64,000 nt of DNA, from NCBI RefSeq assembly GCF_048553715.1, contig NZ_JBLZNC010000002.1, forward strand, positions 186,001-250,000, written 5' to 3'. The position numbers and the translations under genes are program-made. The notes beneath the pieces were generated by a model, which was not told where the DNA came from, did not search any database, and worked only from the letters and a program-made list of their open reading frames with translations. The DNA is from Sagittula sp048553715. GTDB lineage: Bacteria > Pseudomonadota > Alphaproteobacteria > Rhodobacterales > Rhodobacteraceae. This document shows positions 7,259-16,221 of the stretch, piece by piece (position 1 is the first letter of the stretch; each line of letters starts with the position of its first letter).

Positions 7259-9699
7259 TGCGCATTTATCTGCATATCGGTCCTGACGGGACAACCGCCG
7301 ACCGGCTGCAACGCATTCTGGACGCAAAGCGCGATCAGTTGATCACCAAAGGCGTGCTGTATGCGCGCTCTCCCGGGGCCAAGAACCACACGCGGCTGTT
7401 CATGGCGGTCACCGATCCCGACAATGTGGACAGCCTGCGGTTCAACCGTGGCTATATCGCGCCGGACAAGCAGAAGGTTCTGCATGACGATGTGGCGCGG
7501 TCCTTGCGGGACGAGGTGGTGCGTTCCGGCTGTCAGACGCTGATCCTTTCGGCGCATCAGCTGGGGTCATCCCTTGTCAGCCGCAGCGAGCTGGAACGGC
7601 TGAAGGCGCTGCTGGCGCCGATCTCGACCGATATCCGCATCGTTGCGCATCTTGACGATCCGGCGCGGTTGGCGATCCGGCGCTATGCTGCGCAACTGCT
7701 GGAGGGGCGCAGTACTTCGCTGGAGGCGGAGCTGGCCTGTTGTGATGCGCCGTCCTTTTGGGAGGCCGCCCTTGCCACCCGCCCCGCGCCAGACCCGCAG
7801 GCGGGGCAATTCGGCGAGGTACAGGGCGCGCATTTCTGGCTCGATTTCAAACGCATGCAATACGAGTGGGAGGGTGTTTTCGGCCCCGGTTCGATGACCT
7901 TCCGCGCGACGGACATGGATCTATTACGTTCAGACAACGCGACCGAGGAATGTCGCGCGGCCTTTGGCATTTCCGATACCATCGGCAAGACCGAAGACTG
8001 GGTCCCACCGACCGAGCCTTCGGCGGCGTGGTTGACCCGTTGCCGGCTGTTCAACGACGCAGTTCTGCGGCTGTTGGCCACGAAACAGGTGATCCTGCCG
8101 CGCCAGTTGTGGCGAAAGTTTCTAGGCGAGATCAAGGTGCAAGGCCCCGCGATCGCCCCGGGCAGCCTGCATGCGCTGTCAGAACGGTTCGCCAAAGATA
8201 TCAAACTGTTGTGCGTCGAACATGACCTGCCAGAACATCTGATGGCCCCGGACGCCGCACAAGACACATGGGTCGAGGCAGACCCCACACGGGGTTTCCG
8301 CGCCACGCAATATCTGATGGCCTTCCGCTGGCGGATCAATCAGGCCACCAAGGAAGAGCTTGCCAACAAGGCCGCCGATCTCGCGCAACTTGCGGCGACG
8401 CCCGCCCCCGTTCCAGCCATGGCCGGAGCAGAAGCCCCCGCGCCGGTGAACGCCACGTTGCGCGCCGCAATGGAGGATGCGCCCCCCACCGCGCCCACGG
8501 ATGTGGACGCCCTGCTGACGCCCACGGCCCGCGCGCTGATGCCCGACCTGGCCAAGCAGAACTTTGTGAAACTGCAGACCTCGCCCTTTGCGCCGCACAA
8601 CCGTCTGGGCCGCGTCAACGAAGAGATCCAAGGCCCCGATTTCACCGAAATCACACCGCGCGATTTGCCTGATGGCAACTCGGGCCGCGTGATCGTCGGC
8701 TGCATGAAAAACGAAGGCCCCTATATTCTGGAATGGGTCGCCTATCACCGCGCCGTGGGCTTTGACAATTTCCTGATCTACACCAATGACTGCTCTGACG
8801 GGACGAGCGAGATCCTCGACCGCTTGCAAGAGCTTGGCATCTTGCAGCATCGCAACAACGACAACTGGTCCGGCAATTCCCCGCAGCAATATGCGCTGGA
8901 CAATGCGCTGGACGAGCCGGTGATCAAAAACGCCGAGTGGATCGCCCATATCGACGTGGATGAATTCGTCAACATTCGCGTGGGCAATGGCACGCTGGAC
9001 GATGCCTTTGCCGCTGTGCCGGATGCGACCAATATTGCTATGACCTGGCGGCTGTTTGGCCACAATGATGTGACCACGCTGGTAGACCGTCCGGTGATCG
9101 AACAGTTCGACACCTGCGCGCCGAAATTCTGCCCCAAGCCCCATACGGTCTGGGGGTTCAAGACGATGTTCCGCAACATCGGCGCCTATGCCAAGATCTC
9201 GTGCCACCGGCCCAACAAGCTGACCGACGGGATGGAGGATAAGGTCAAATGGGTGAACGGGTCCGGTCAGGACATGACCGGCGAGGCGATCAAGAACGGC
9301 TGGCGGTCGTCCAAGAAATCCATCGGCTACGACGTGATCCAGTTGAACCACTATGCGCTGCGGTCTGCGGAAAGCTATCTGGTCAAACGCCAGCGCGGGC
9401 GCGCCCTGCACGTGGACCGCAACATCGGCATCAACTACTGGATCCGCATGGATTGGTCGGTGCACCGCGATGTCACGATCAAACGCAACCTGCCGCGCCT
9501 GCGGGCGGAACTCGACCGGCTGCACGCCGACCCGGTGTTGTCGGACTGGCATCAACGCGCCTTTAACTGGCACCGTGCCAAGGCGGATGAACTGCACGGC
9601 ATGCCGGAATTCGAGGACCTGTATCAGCAGGCGCTGACGCTCAAGCTGACGGAAACCGAACGGGTCGCCTACGCGCTGTCGCTTGATCTGGAGAACTGA
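7258..9699 (+). CDS. two-domain protein: sulfotransferase-like N-terminus fused to family 2-type glycosyltransferase
   Basis: The 813-residue product has an N-terminal domain starting MRIYLHIGPDGTTADRLQ. Its strand-loop-helix layout resembles the start of sulfotransferase-like P-loop domains, but the canonical PKTGTT is replaced by GPDGTT. An Ala/Pro-rich linker (about residues 385-425) leads to a C-terminal glycosyltransferase domain from about 476. This carries CMKNEGPYILEW, TNDCSDGTS and a DXD motif DVDEF at 566-570. The frame is open to 7210, but the ATG at 7258 forms TGATG with the upstream stop and is chosen. The fusion suggests two steps on one glycan acceptor, though the N-terminal domain may be catalytically inactive. 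Confidence 0.75.
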   Translation: MRIYLHIGPDGTTADRLQRILDAKRDQLITKGVLYARSPGAKNHTRLFMAVTDPDNVDSLRFNRGYIAPDKQKVLHDDVARSLRDEVVRSGCQTLILSAHQLGSSLVSRSELERLKALLAPISTDIRIVAHLDDPARLAIRRYAAQLLEGRSTSLEAELACCDAPSFWEAALATRPAPDPQAGQFGEVQGAHFWLDFKRMQYEWEGVFGPGSMTFRATDMDLLRSDNATEECRAAFGISDTIGKTEDWVPPTEPSAAWLTRCRLFNDAVLRLLATKQVILPRQLWRKFLGEIKVQGPAIAPGSLHALSERFAKDIKLLCVEHDLPEHLMAPDAAQDTWVEADPTRGFRATQYLMAFRWRINQATKEELANKAADLAQLAATPAPVPAMAGAEAPAPVNATLRAAMEDAPPTAPTDVDALLTPTARALMPDLAKQNFVKLQTSPFAPHNRLGRVNEEIQGPDFTEITPRDLPDGNSGRVIVGCMKNEGPYILEWVAYHRAVGFDNFLIYTNDCSDGTSEILDRLQELGILQHRNNDNWSGNSPQQYALDNALDEPVIKNAEWIAHIDVDEFVNIRVGNGTLDDAFAAVPDATNIAMTWRLFGHNDVTTLVDRPVIEQFDTCAPKFCPKPHTVWGFKTMFRNIGAYAKISCHRPNKLTDGMEDKVKWVNGSGQDMTGEAIKNGWRSSKKSIGYDVIQLNHYALRSAESYLVKRQRGRALHVDRNIGINYWIRMDWSVHRDVTIKRNLPRLRAELDRLHADPVLSDWHQRAFNWHRAKADELHGMPEFEDLYQQALTLKLTETERVAYALSLDLEN

Positions 9700-9700
9700 C

Positions 9701-10408
9701 ATGGATGGCATGCCCCCACCCGCAAACCGCAAACCGTTTATCATGTCGCGTGGGATGAAGATCCCCAAACACCCGGAATTGACCACGGGAATGGTGCGCG
9801 GGGCATTACGCAAAGACACCTATGAGCGAAAGGAATGTGACGCCGTCATGCGCATGGTGCACGAGGGCGACACCGTGCTGGAGCTGGGGGCAGGCATCGG
9901 CTACATGTCCACCCTTCTGGTCTCACAGGCCAAGGCGCAAAAGGTGGTGTCCTACGAGGCGAACCCGACGCTGATCGACTATATTGCCTCTGTCCATGCA
10001 GCCAACGACGTGTCCCATCGCACGGAGGTACGCAACGCTTTGCTGAACTCCGAGGGCGGCGATCCCGTGCCCTTCTACATCCGCAAGAACTTTCTCGCCT
10101 CCTCCATGGACGGCAATGTCGAACAACAGGGCATTATTGATACGGCGATGATCCCGCAGCACGCGATTGCCCCGGTCCTGGCGGAGGTGAAACCGGACGT
10201 TCTGGTTTGCGATATCGAGGGCGCCGAGGCCGAGGTACTGGCCGCAGGTGACTGGTCCTGCCTACGCGCGGCGATCATCGAATTGCACCCGCAGTGGATC
10301 GGCCAATCCGGCGTGCAGGCCGTGTTCGATGCGATGCATCGCGCGGGCCTGACCTATTTCCCGAAGGCCTCCGAACAGAAGGTCGTGACCTTCCGGCGCG
10401 GCTGGTAA
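9701..10408 (+). CDS. FkbM-family methyltransferase
   Basis: The 235-residue protein has the SAM-binding motif VLELGAGIGYMS (residues 59-70). Later come VSYEANP and DVLVCDIEGAEAEVL, which fit FkbM-type methyltransferases, whose members often O-methylate sugars or other natural-product hydroxyls. The ATG at 9701 is preferred over one six codons upstream because GGAGA (9690-9694) lies at normal spacing and the upstream one is inside the previous gene. It sits inside the glycan operon, so methylation of the same saccharide is the simplest inference; the substrate is unknown. Confidence 0.8.
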   Translation: MDGMPPPANRKPFIMSRGMKIPKHPELTTGMVRGALRKDTYERKECDAVMRMVHEGDTVLELGAGIGYMSTLLVSQAKAQKVVSYEANPTLIDYIASVHAANDVSHRTEVRNALLNSEGGDPVPFYIRKNFLASSMDGNVEQQGIIDTAMIPQHAIAPVLAEVKPDVLVCDIEGAEAEVLAAGDWSCLRAAIIELHPQWIGQSGVQAVFDAMHRAGLTYFPKASEQKVVTFRRGW

Positions 10409-10430
10409 GCGCTGCAGCCATGGCCGTGCA

Positions 10431-11480
10431 ATGACCATCACCGCTGTTCTTTGCCTGCGCAACGAGGCCGCCTTTGTGCTGGACTGGATGGCGCATCACC
10501 TGACCTGCGGCATTGATCACGTGGTGGCGCTGAGCAATGACTGCGACGATGGCACCGATGCGATGCTGGACCGGCTGGCAGAGATGGGGCTGGTCACACA
10601 TCTGCGCAACGATGGCCCCTATGACAAGGGCGGCATCCAGTTCACCGGCCTGAAACTGGCGGACAAATGCGACGCAGTGCGCCGCGCGGAATGGCTGCTG
10701 CCGCTGGATATCGACGAATACGTCAACGTGCATGTGGGCGACCGGCGGTTGCCTGCCCTGCTCGCGGCGCTGCCCGACGCAGACGCCATCACCCTGACAT
10801 GGCGGCTGTTTGGCAATGCGGGTGTGGTGCGCTATGCCGACCGCCCCGTCACCGAACAGTTCACCCGCGCAGCACCCGAAATCATGCAATGGCCGTGGCG
10901 GGCTGCGATGTTCAAAACGCTCTACCGCAACGATGGCACCTATCGCAAACTGGGGGTGCACCGCCCGCGCAACCCCGATCCGGATCGGGTCGACAATGCC
11001 CGCTGGTTTGACGCCCAAGGGCGCGCGCTGGATGCGCAATTCCGCAACCGGCGGATCTTTAGCAACTACGGGCAGCCGATGTACGGGCTGGCGCAGTTGA
11101 ACCACTATCCGCTGGGCGCGATGGAAAGCTATCTGCTCAAGGCCGATCGGGGCCGCGCCGTGCATTCGGACCACAGTCTCGGGATGGATTACTGGGTGGA
11201 ACGCAACTGGTGCAGCGAGGACGACAGCAGTGTCCTCGGCCTAGCAGGCGTGGCAGAGCGCCGCGCCGACCTTCGCCGCGATCCCGTGCTGGCAGAGCTG
11301 CACGCGCAGGCGGTGCGCTGGCGCCACGCACGGTTCGAGACACTGCTGTCGCAAGAGCCGATGCGCGCCCTGTTTGCACGCCTTTTGATGACACCGCCCG
11401 CCCGCCCCGTCGCGCCGGAGGCCGCGCGCTTTCTGGCCCATCACGCCACATTGGCGCGACAGGCCGCAGACGACGCCTAA
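10431..11480 (+). CDS. glycosyltransferase family 2-type protein
   Basis: The 349-residue protein is the same length as the first glycosyltransferase of the cluster and shares its layout: TAVLCLRNEAAFVLDW at the N-terminus, SNDCDDGTD around 35-43 and DIDEY at 93-97 as the DXD motif. The C-terminal half keeps LNHYPLGAMESYLLKADRG, which matches LNHYALRS.(D/A)SYLVK in the two paralogs. It is the last gene of the operon. The short gap from the FkbM gene (22 bp) suggests cotranscription. Substrate specificity is not deducible. Confidence 0.85.
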   Translation: MTITAVLCLRNEAAFVLDWMAHHLTCGIDHVVALSNDCDDGTDAMLDRLAEMGLVTHLRNDGPYDKGGIQFTGLKLADKCDAVRRAEWLLPLDIDEYVNVHVGDRRLPALLAALPDADAITLTWRLFGNAGVVRYADRPVTEQFTRAAPEIMQWPWRAAMFKTLYRNDGTYRKLGVHRPRNPDPDRVDNARWFDAQGRALDAQFRNRRIFSNYGQPMYGLAQLNHYPLGAMESYLLKADRGRAVHSDHSLGMDYWVERNWCSEDDSSVLGLAGVAERRADLRRDPVLAELHAQAVRWRHARFETLLSQEPMRALFARLLMTPPARPVAPEAARFLAHHATLARQAADDA

Positions 11481-11620
11481 GGCCGGCGCATTAAATCTTC
11501 ATAGCGCGGCCATAGTCTTGCCGCAGATCGCTGGCATTGTTTCCGAAGCTTCGCCCTATATGTGGCGTGTAACGGGATCGGCCACTGGTATGGCCACAGC
11601 AGACAGCCAAAGGATTTGGC

Positions 11621-12589
11621 ATGACAGCAGAGAACGGCTTTGCTCCGGATTTGAGCGATTTGGGCCGCGGCGAATGGCTGGCGGCGATTAAAACAATTGG
11701 GGAAGAACACGGCTTTGCCGAACCTCTGGGCAAGCGCCACGCCGGCGTGTTTGTCGAGGATGGCGATACACTGCTTGTGTCCTTTGAGACCATGGCAGGG
11801 ATTGAAACCCTGTCGGAAACCCACACACCGCTGGGCTTTGACATGGTGCGCGATCACGGCTGGTCGTCGCTGTCGCTGCTCAGTCACGGGGACACGTGGT
11901 TCCGCGACCCGGAGGTGGTGGAGTTCTTTGACCAGTTGCTGGACGACGGGTTCTTTGACGAATTCGACCGCGTGGTGTTTTACGGCGCGGGCCCTTGCGG
12001 CTATGCGGCGGCGGCCTATTCAGTTGCCGCACCCGGCGCGCGTTTGTTGCTGTTGCAGCCGCAGGCCACGCTGGACCCGCGTGTGGCCGATTGGGACGAC
12101 CGGTTTACCGAGATGCGGCGCAGCGATTTCACCTCGCGCTACGGCTACGGGCCGGACATGATCGATGCGGCGGATCAGGTGTATCTGCTGGTCGACCCGC
12201 GCCAGCGGCTTGACGCGATGCATGCGGCGCTGTTCACCCGCCCCAACGTGCTCACCCATCGTCTGCCGTTCTTTGGCAGTGCGCTGCAGACAGACCTGCG
12301 CATGATGGATCTGTTACCGCGCCTGCTGACCAGCACCGCCGAGGGCAGCCTGACCGTGGCAGAGTTTGCCCAGATGTTTCGGGCGCGGCGCGACTACCCG
12401 CCCTATCTGCGACGCCTGTTGGCTCAGGTCGACCAAAACGAGCGCGAGACATTGGCCATCTGGCTGTGCCGCAATGTGGTGGGCCGCATGCATGCGCCAC
12501 GCTTCCGGCGCAGGTTGGGTCAGCTGGACAACATGGCAGACGACGATCTGCCCGAGGACAGCCCCCCGCCGCAGCAGCAAAAGGGCTAG
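11621..12589 (+). CDS. conserved hypothetical protein, 322 aa
   Basis: I do not recognise a defined domain. The protein is soluble-looking, with a central VVFYGAGPCGYAAAAYS segment that resembles a Gly-rich turn after a beta strand, as in alpha/beta hydrolase or nucleotide-binding folds. The nucleophile-elbow Ser is absent. I recall relatives in Rhodobacteraceae being labelled phosphoadenosine phosphosulfate reductase, but no PAPS reductase motif is visible, so that label should not be trusted. Its stop lies in a CTAG tetramer (12586-12589) that also supplies the stop of the convergent small membrane protein gene. Confidence 0.7.
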   Translation: MTAENGFAPDLSDLGRGEWLAAIKTIGEEHGFAEPLGKRHAGVFVEDGDTLLVSFETMAGIETLSETHTPLGFDMVRDHGWSSLSLLSHGDTWFRDPEVVEFFDQLLDDGFFDEFDRVVFYGAGPCGYAAAAYSVAAPGARLLLLQPQATLDPRVADWDDRFTEMRRSDFTSRYGYGPDMIDAADQVYLLVDPRQRLDAMHAALFTRPNVLTHRLPFFGSALQTDLRMMDLLPRLLTSTAEGSLTVAEFAQMFRARRDYPPYLRRLLAQVDQNERETLAIWLCRNVVGRMHAPRFRRRLGQLDNMADDDLPEDSPPPQQQKG

Positions 12590-12849
12590 CCCCGCGTGCC
12601 GCGCAGCTCGGCCAGAAAATACCCCAAGGCCGCGCACAGAACATAGACAAACACCCGCCCCCCTTCGCCCAAAAGACTGAGCAGGGACGCGCCCGCAACC
12701 AGACAGACCAGCAAGGCCGCCACGCTGCGGTCTTGTTCGGCGATCACGTAACGCCTCCCCAGCCAGCGCGACAGTTGGTCGGTGATCTGCGGCTCGTACT
12801 GGCGGGCGGCCCATCCGGCGAGCGCGCCGAACAACAGGGTCAGGATCAT
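12586..12849 (-). CDS. small membrane protein
   Basis: The 87-residue product starting at the ATG at 12849 has a hydrophobic N-terminal helix (MILTLLFGALAGWAARQ) and a second hydrophobic stretch around AALLVCLVAGASLLSLL. A third follows (VFVYVLCAALGYFLAEL), so two or three membrane spans are likely. AAGGAC upstream supports this start over the one nine codons earlier at 12876. The gene overlaps the convergent 322-aa gene by four bases and is divergent from pyrC. Function is unknown. Confidence 0.6.
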   Translation of the reverse strand: MILTLLFGALAGWAARQYEPQITDQLSRWLGRRYVIAEQDRSVAALLVCLVAGASLLSLLGEGGRVFVYVLCAALGYFLAELRGTRG

Positions 12850-12945
12850 CGCGGGCGTCCTTTTGGTCTGCCTCATACTCGTCCGATCAGGCTAACCCGC
12901 CTGCCCGCTCTGGTGAAGCCCCGCAGAGCGTGCTAGCGAAATCCC

Positions 12946-13980
12946 ATGACCCAGATCACGCTTCCCCGCCCCGACGATTGGCACCTGCACCTGCGCGATG
13001 GCGCAATGCTGCGTGCCGTAGCCCCGGAGACCGCGCGCCATTTTGGTCGTGCGATCATCATGCCCAACCTTGTCCCGCCTGTCGTCACCGGCGCGCAGGC
13101 CAGCGCCTACCGTGACCGCATCCGCGCGGCCCTGCCCGAGGGGGCCGATTTCACCCCGCTGATGACGCTTTACCTGACAGAGGAAACAGATCCCGCGGAT
13201 CTGGTGGCCGCGCATCGCGATGGCATTATCACCGCCGTGAAGCTGTATCCGGCGGGGGCCACGACCAACTCTGCCTCGGGCGTGCGCGATTTCGACAAGG
13301 TCCGCCCGGTGCTGGAGGCGATGGCCGAAAACGGTGTGCCGCTGTGTGTTCATGGCGAGGTCGTGGACAGCGACATCGACATCTTTGACCGCGAGGCGGT
13401 GTTCATCGACCGCATCCTTGATCCGCTGCGCCGTGCCACGCCCGGCCTGCGCGTGATCATGGAGCATATCACCACCTCGCAGGGTGCCGATTACGCGCGT
13501 GAGGGCGGCGACACCCTGGGTGCGACGGTCACCACGCATCACCTTGTGATCAACCGCAACGCCATCCTGGTGGGCGGGATCAAGCCGCATTACTACTGCC
13601 TGCCCGTCGCCAAGCGCGAGGAGCACCGGCTTGCCCTGCGCCGCGCCGCGACCTCTGGCGATCCCTCCTATTTCCTGGGCACCGACAGCGCGCCGCACAT
13701 TGATCCGCTGAAGGAAAGCGCCTGTGGCTGCGCGGGCTGCTTCACCGCCACCAACACGCTGTCGATCCTTGCGGAAGTGTTTGAACAGGAAAACGCGCTG
13801 GATAAGCTTGCGGCCTTCGCCTCCGAGAACGGCCCAAGGTTCTACGGGCTGCCGGTCAGCGCGCAGACCGTCACGCTGGAACGGGGCGCGCCGGTGGCCT
13901 ACCCCGACAAGATCGACACCGAAGACGGCCCCGTCACCGTGTTCGATCCGATGATGCCCCTGCACTGGCGCGTCGTGTAA
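12946..13980 (+). CDS. pyrC: dihydroorotase (class II)
   Basis: The 344-residue enzyme cyclises N-carbamoyl-L-aspartate to dihydroorotate in pyrimidine synthesis. Visible active-site features are HLH in DDWHLHLRDG (His13, His15), the carboxylated metal-bridging Lys in AVKLYPAG (Lys99), further ligand histidines in CVHGEV and MEHITT, and the catalytic Asp in GTDSAPH. Length and motifs match the E. coli-type class II enzyme. pyrE, another gene of the pathway, lies 1.3 kb downstream on the same strand. A hairpin without a T tract follows the stop. Confidence 0.97.
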   Translation: MTQITLPRPDDWHLHLRDGAMLRAVAPETARHFGRAIIMPNLVPPVVTGAQASAYRDRIRAALPEGADFTPLMTLYLTEETDPADLVAAHRDGIITAVKLYPAGATTNSASGVRDFDKVRPVLEAMAENGVPLCVHGEVVDSDIDIFDREAVFIDRILDPLRRATPGLRVIMEHITTSQGADYAREGGDTLGATVTTHHLVINRNAILVGGIKPHYYCLPVAKREEHRLALRRAATSGDPSYFLGTDSAPHIDPLKESACGCAGCFTATNTLSILAEVFEQENALDKLAAFASENGPRFYGLPVSAQTVTLERGAPVAYPDKIDTEDGPVTVFDPMMPLHWRVV

Positions 13981-13988
13981 ATCTGCCT

Positions 13989-14015
13989 GACAGGTCCGCC
14001 TCGCGCGGGCCTGTC
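13989..14015 (+). terminator. hairpin after pyrC, possible terminator
   Basis: An 11-bp stem with one wobble (13989-13999 with 14005-14015) and a 5-base loop lies 9 bp after the pyrC stop. No T tract follows, so termination is uncertain. Confidence 0.4.
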
Positions 14016-14221
14016 ACCGCAGGGTTACGTTGCACCCCCTCCCCTTGATCGCGAATCTTTGCCACTTTGCGCGCCAAAAGCTGCGCATCGCTGCGGCACA
14101 TTGTGCTCACGCGGTTGCGAGGTCGTGTGATCATGCGCTAGGCATGAATTACTAAACCTCTCAAACTAGGCTGACCAAAACAACAATCAACACAACAGCC
14201 GCATACCAACAGGAGCCGACG

Positions 14222-14692
14222 ATGGAGGCTTTGATAGATCTCATGCTCGACCTTGTGGCCGAGCACACGGATTACGACACCACACGGCTGGACCCGCCCG
14301 TGGTCGTCGAGGTGGGGCGCGGTTTCATGACCGACCGGTTCTATGACGGGCGCGCGCACATGATGCCCGCCACCGGGGTCGAGGAACGTTTGAACGCCCT
14401 GTATGTCGAGGGGCGCAACGATTCCGCTGACATTATCTTTATCGTGCCTGCGGACCAATTCGCCGGGGCCAGTTACTTCGAGAACCCGCAGGACAATCCG
14501 CTGTGGCGCGAGGTGCTGCTGCACGAGATGGTCCACCACGCCCAGAAACACGCTGGCGGTGACACATGGACCTGCGTCGGTCGTGGCGAGGCAGAGGCCT
14601 ATCAGGTGGGCGCGGCCTATCTTGCGGATCTTGGCCTGCCCGACCCGATGAAAGACCGCACCATCTGGAAGACGCTTTATACCGATTGCTGA
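14222..14692 (+). CDS. putative zincin-like protein with HEMVHH motif
   Basis: The 156-residue protein contains HEMVHHAQ (His101, Glu102, His105), the HExxH zinc-binding signature. It is followed about 20 residues later by GRGEAEAYQVG, where a Glu could be the third ligand, as in gluzincins. I recall this type being classed as DUF6647. There is no signal peptide or membrane segment, so it is probably cytoplasmic. It would be a very small metallopeptidase, and a non-proteolytic role is equally possible. The start follows AGGAG. Its end overlaps the convergent DCC-family gene by 16 bp. Confidence 0.7.
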   Translation: MEALIDLMLDLVAEHTDYDTTRLDPPVVVEVGRGFMTDRFYDGRAHMMPATGVEERLNALYVEGRNDSADIIFIVPADQFAGASYFENPQDNPLWREVLLHEMVHHAQKHAGGDTWTCVGRGEAEAYQVGAAYLADLGLPDPMKDRTIWKTLYTDC

Positions 14693-15150
14693 TCCGCATC
14701 GATCAGCCGCTGCCGGACCTGCGGGTCCGGTAGACCGCAAATATCCCCCTGCCCGAACACATAGCGGTTGCGCGCAACGCGGGCGTAAATCCAGTCCCGA
14801 CAGGCAGGCGGCAGCACCCCCAACAGCCGCAGGGCGCGCGCCACATGCAAGGCGCGGGTGACCTCGACCACCGCATCCAGCGCGCCAAAGGCCCGTCCAC
14901 CCCGCAGGACCAGCCAGCTTTGCGGATCCTCCGGGTCCAGCCCATAGTGGCGCAGCAAAGCCTGCCCCAAAGGCGTCGCCACCGGAACAAAGCGCACGCT
15001 CCGCCCCGGATCACGATGCGCCAGCCAGCGCGCGAAGCCGGAACACAAAGCACAGGCCCCGTCGAGCACCACAACCACGCCACCATCATCGAATGTCGGC
15101 ACCGCTGGATCGGCACGGTAGCTGTGCAAGGGCTGGGGTTTTGGGTGCAT
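14677..15150 (-). CDS. thiol-disulfide oxidoreductase DCC family protein
   Basis: The 157-residue protein carries the DxxCxxC motif of the DCC (DUF393) family in VVLDGACALCSGF, with Cys33 and Cys36. The family's typical tail (WIYARVARNRYVFG) is present. It is predicted to be a thioredoxin-like redox protein, but the physiological substrate is not known for this family. The ATG at 15150 is chosen because a perfect AGGAGG lies six bases upstream; the longer frame to 15192 has no such support. It converges with the HEMVHH gene. Confidence 0.85.
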   Translation of the reverse strand: MHPKPQPLHSYRADPAVPTFDDGGVVVVLDGACALCSGFARWLAHRDPGRSVRFVPVATPLGQALLRHYGLDPEDPQSWLVLRGGRAFGALDAVVEVTRALHVARALRLLGVLPPACRDWIYARVARNRYVFGQGDICGLPDPQVRQRLIDADQQSV

Positions 15151-15262
15151 CTTTGCCTCCTGAAGCGCGAAAATATCGCCGCAAAGGCCCAAGACAAGGT
15201 CATGAGGCTTCCGTCACGGCACAAAACCCGCTAACCCCGCGCCAAGCAAAGGAGTGCCGCCC

Positions 15263-15928
15263 ATGATCCCCTCGACCTATCCCACCGCCGAAGAAATGGC
15301 CCGTCTCACCGCGCGCATGCTGTGGGAGATCGAGGCGGTCAACTTTATGCAGGATGAGCCGTTCAAGCTGGCCTCGGGCGCGCTGTCGCCGGTCTATATC
15401 GACTGCCGCAAGCTGATCTCCTACCCGCGGATCCGCGCCACCTTAATGGATTTTCTGACCGTCACGGTCATGCGCAACGCAGGGTTCGAGGCGTTCGACA
15501 ACATCGCCGGGGGTGAAACCGCAGGCATTCCGTTTTCCGCGCTGGTGGCCGAACGCATGGGGCTGCCCATGACCTATGTGCGCAAAAAGCCCAAAGGCTA
15601 TGGCCGCAACGCCCGCATCGAAGGCGTGATGACCGAAGGCCAACGGGTGCTGCTGGTGGAAGACCTGACCACCGATGGCGGATCGAAGCTGTCCTTTGTG
15701 GATGCGATCCGCGACACCGGTGCGACCTGTGCGCATACGGCGGTGATCTTTTACTACGGCATCTTCCCCGAGACGATCAAAACGCTGGGCGACCACGGGG
15801 TCGAACTGCACCACCTGTGCACATGGTGGGAGGTGCTCGCCGAGGCGCCCGCCAAACATCAGGCGGTGCTGGGCGAGGTCGAATCCTTCCTCAATGATCC
15901 ACACGCGTGGCGCGCCGCCCGCAGCTAA
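15263..15928 (+). CDS. pyrE: orotate phosphoribosyltransferase
   Basis: The 221-residue enzyme converts orotate and PRPP to orotidine 5'-phosphate. The PRPP-binding signature VLLVEDLTTDGGSK is intact, as are KPKGYGRNARIEG (flexible catalytic loop with Lys/Arg) and the N-terminal SGALSPVYIDCRKL. The ATG at 15263 sits 8 bases after AAGGAG; a GTG nine bases upstream is less well placed. With pyrC 1.3 kb away, two de novo pyrimidine steps are encoded close together, although the HEMVHH and DCC genes lie between them. Confidence 0.97.
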   Translation: MIPSTYPTAEEMARLTARMLWEIEAVNFMQDEPFKLASGALSPVYIDCRKLISYPRIRATLMDFLTVTVMRNAGFEAFDNIAGGETAGIPFSALVAERMGLPMTYVRKKPKGYGRNARIEGVMTEGQRVLLVEDLTTDGGSKLSFVDAIRDTGATCAHTAVIFYYGIFPETIKTLGDHGVELHHLCTWWEVLAEAPAKHQAVLGEVESFLNDPHAWRAARS

Positions 15929-16063
15929 GCTTGTCCGCGCCAGACCTGTGAACGCGGGGCATGACCCGCGCCCTGCTGGGTCCGGCCTATACAATGCGCC
16001 TAACGTTACGGCAGGCGCCCGCCCAAATCTCGACCGGCGCAACATTGCCGTTGTCAGATCCCA

Positions 16064-16087
16064 CAGCCCCGGCATATTTTGGGGCTG
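16064..16087. other. inverted repeat between pyrE and dnaB
   Basis: CAGCCCC and GGGGCTG form a perfect 7-bp stem around a 10-base AT-rich loop. It lies about 135 bp after the pyrE stop and could be a terminator for pyrE or a regulatory structure upstream of dnaB. Confidence 0.35.
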
Positions 16088-16134
16088 CGGGTGTGGTCGG
16101 GACCAGATCCTGTGGGGTGGCATCCGCCCACAGG

Positions 16135-16143
16135 TTATCCCCA
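16135..16143 (+). promoter_or_regulatory. DnaA-box-like 9-mer upstream of dnaB
   Basis: TTATCCCCA differs at one position from the DnaA consensus TTATCCACA. It lies about 80 bp before the dnaB start, within a 294-bp gene-free stretch that is otherwise unremarkable apart from an inverted repeat and a TATACA-like sequence at 16148. Regulation of dnaB by DnaA is an inference. Confidence 0.35.
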
Positions 16144-16221
16144 GAGATATACATTTTGCACCCGTCCGGCTCCATCTGCTAGGTGAGCCGTCTGACGAAC
16201 AGGTGAGCATCGAGGGTAGTC

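Noticed and set aside
8179..9819. 546-aa minus-strand frame in the glycan operon
   Set aside because: It is a shadow of the 7258-9699 gene; no start signal or domain supports it.
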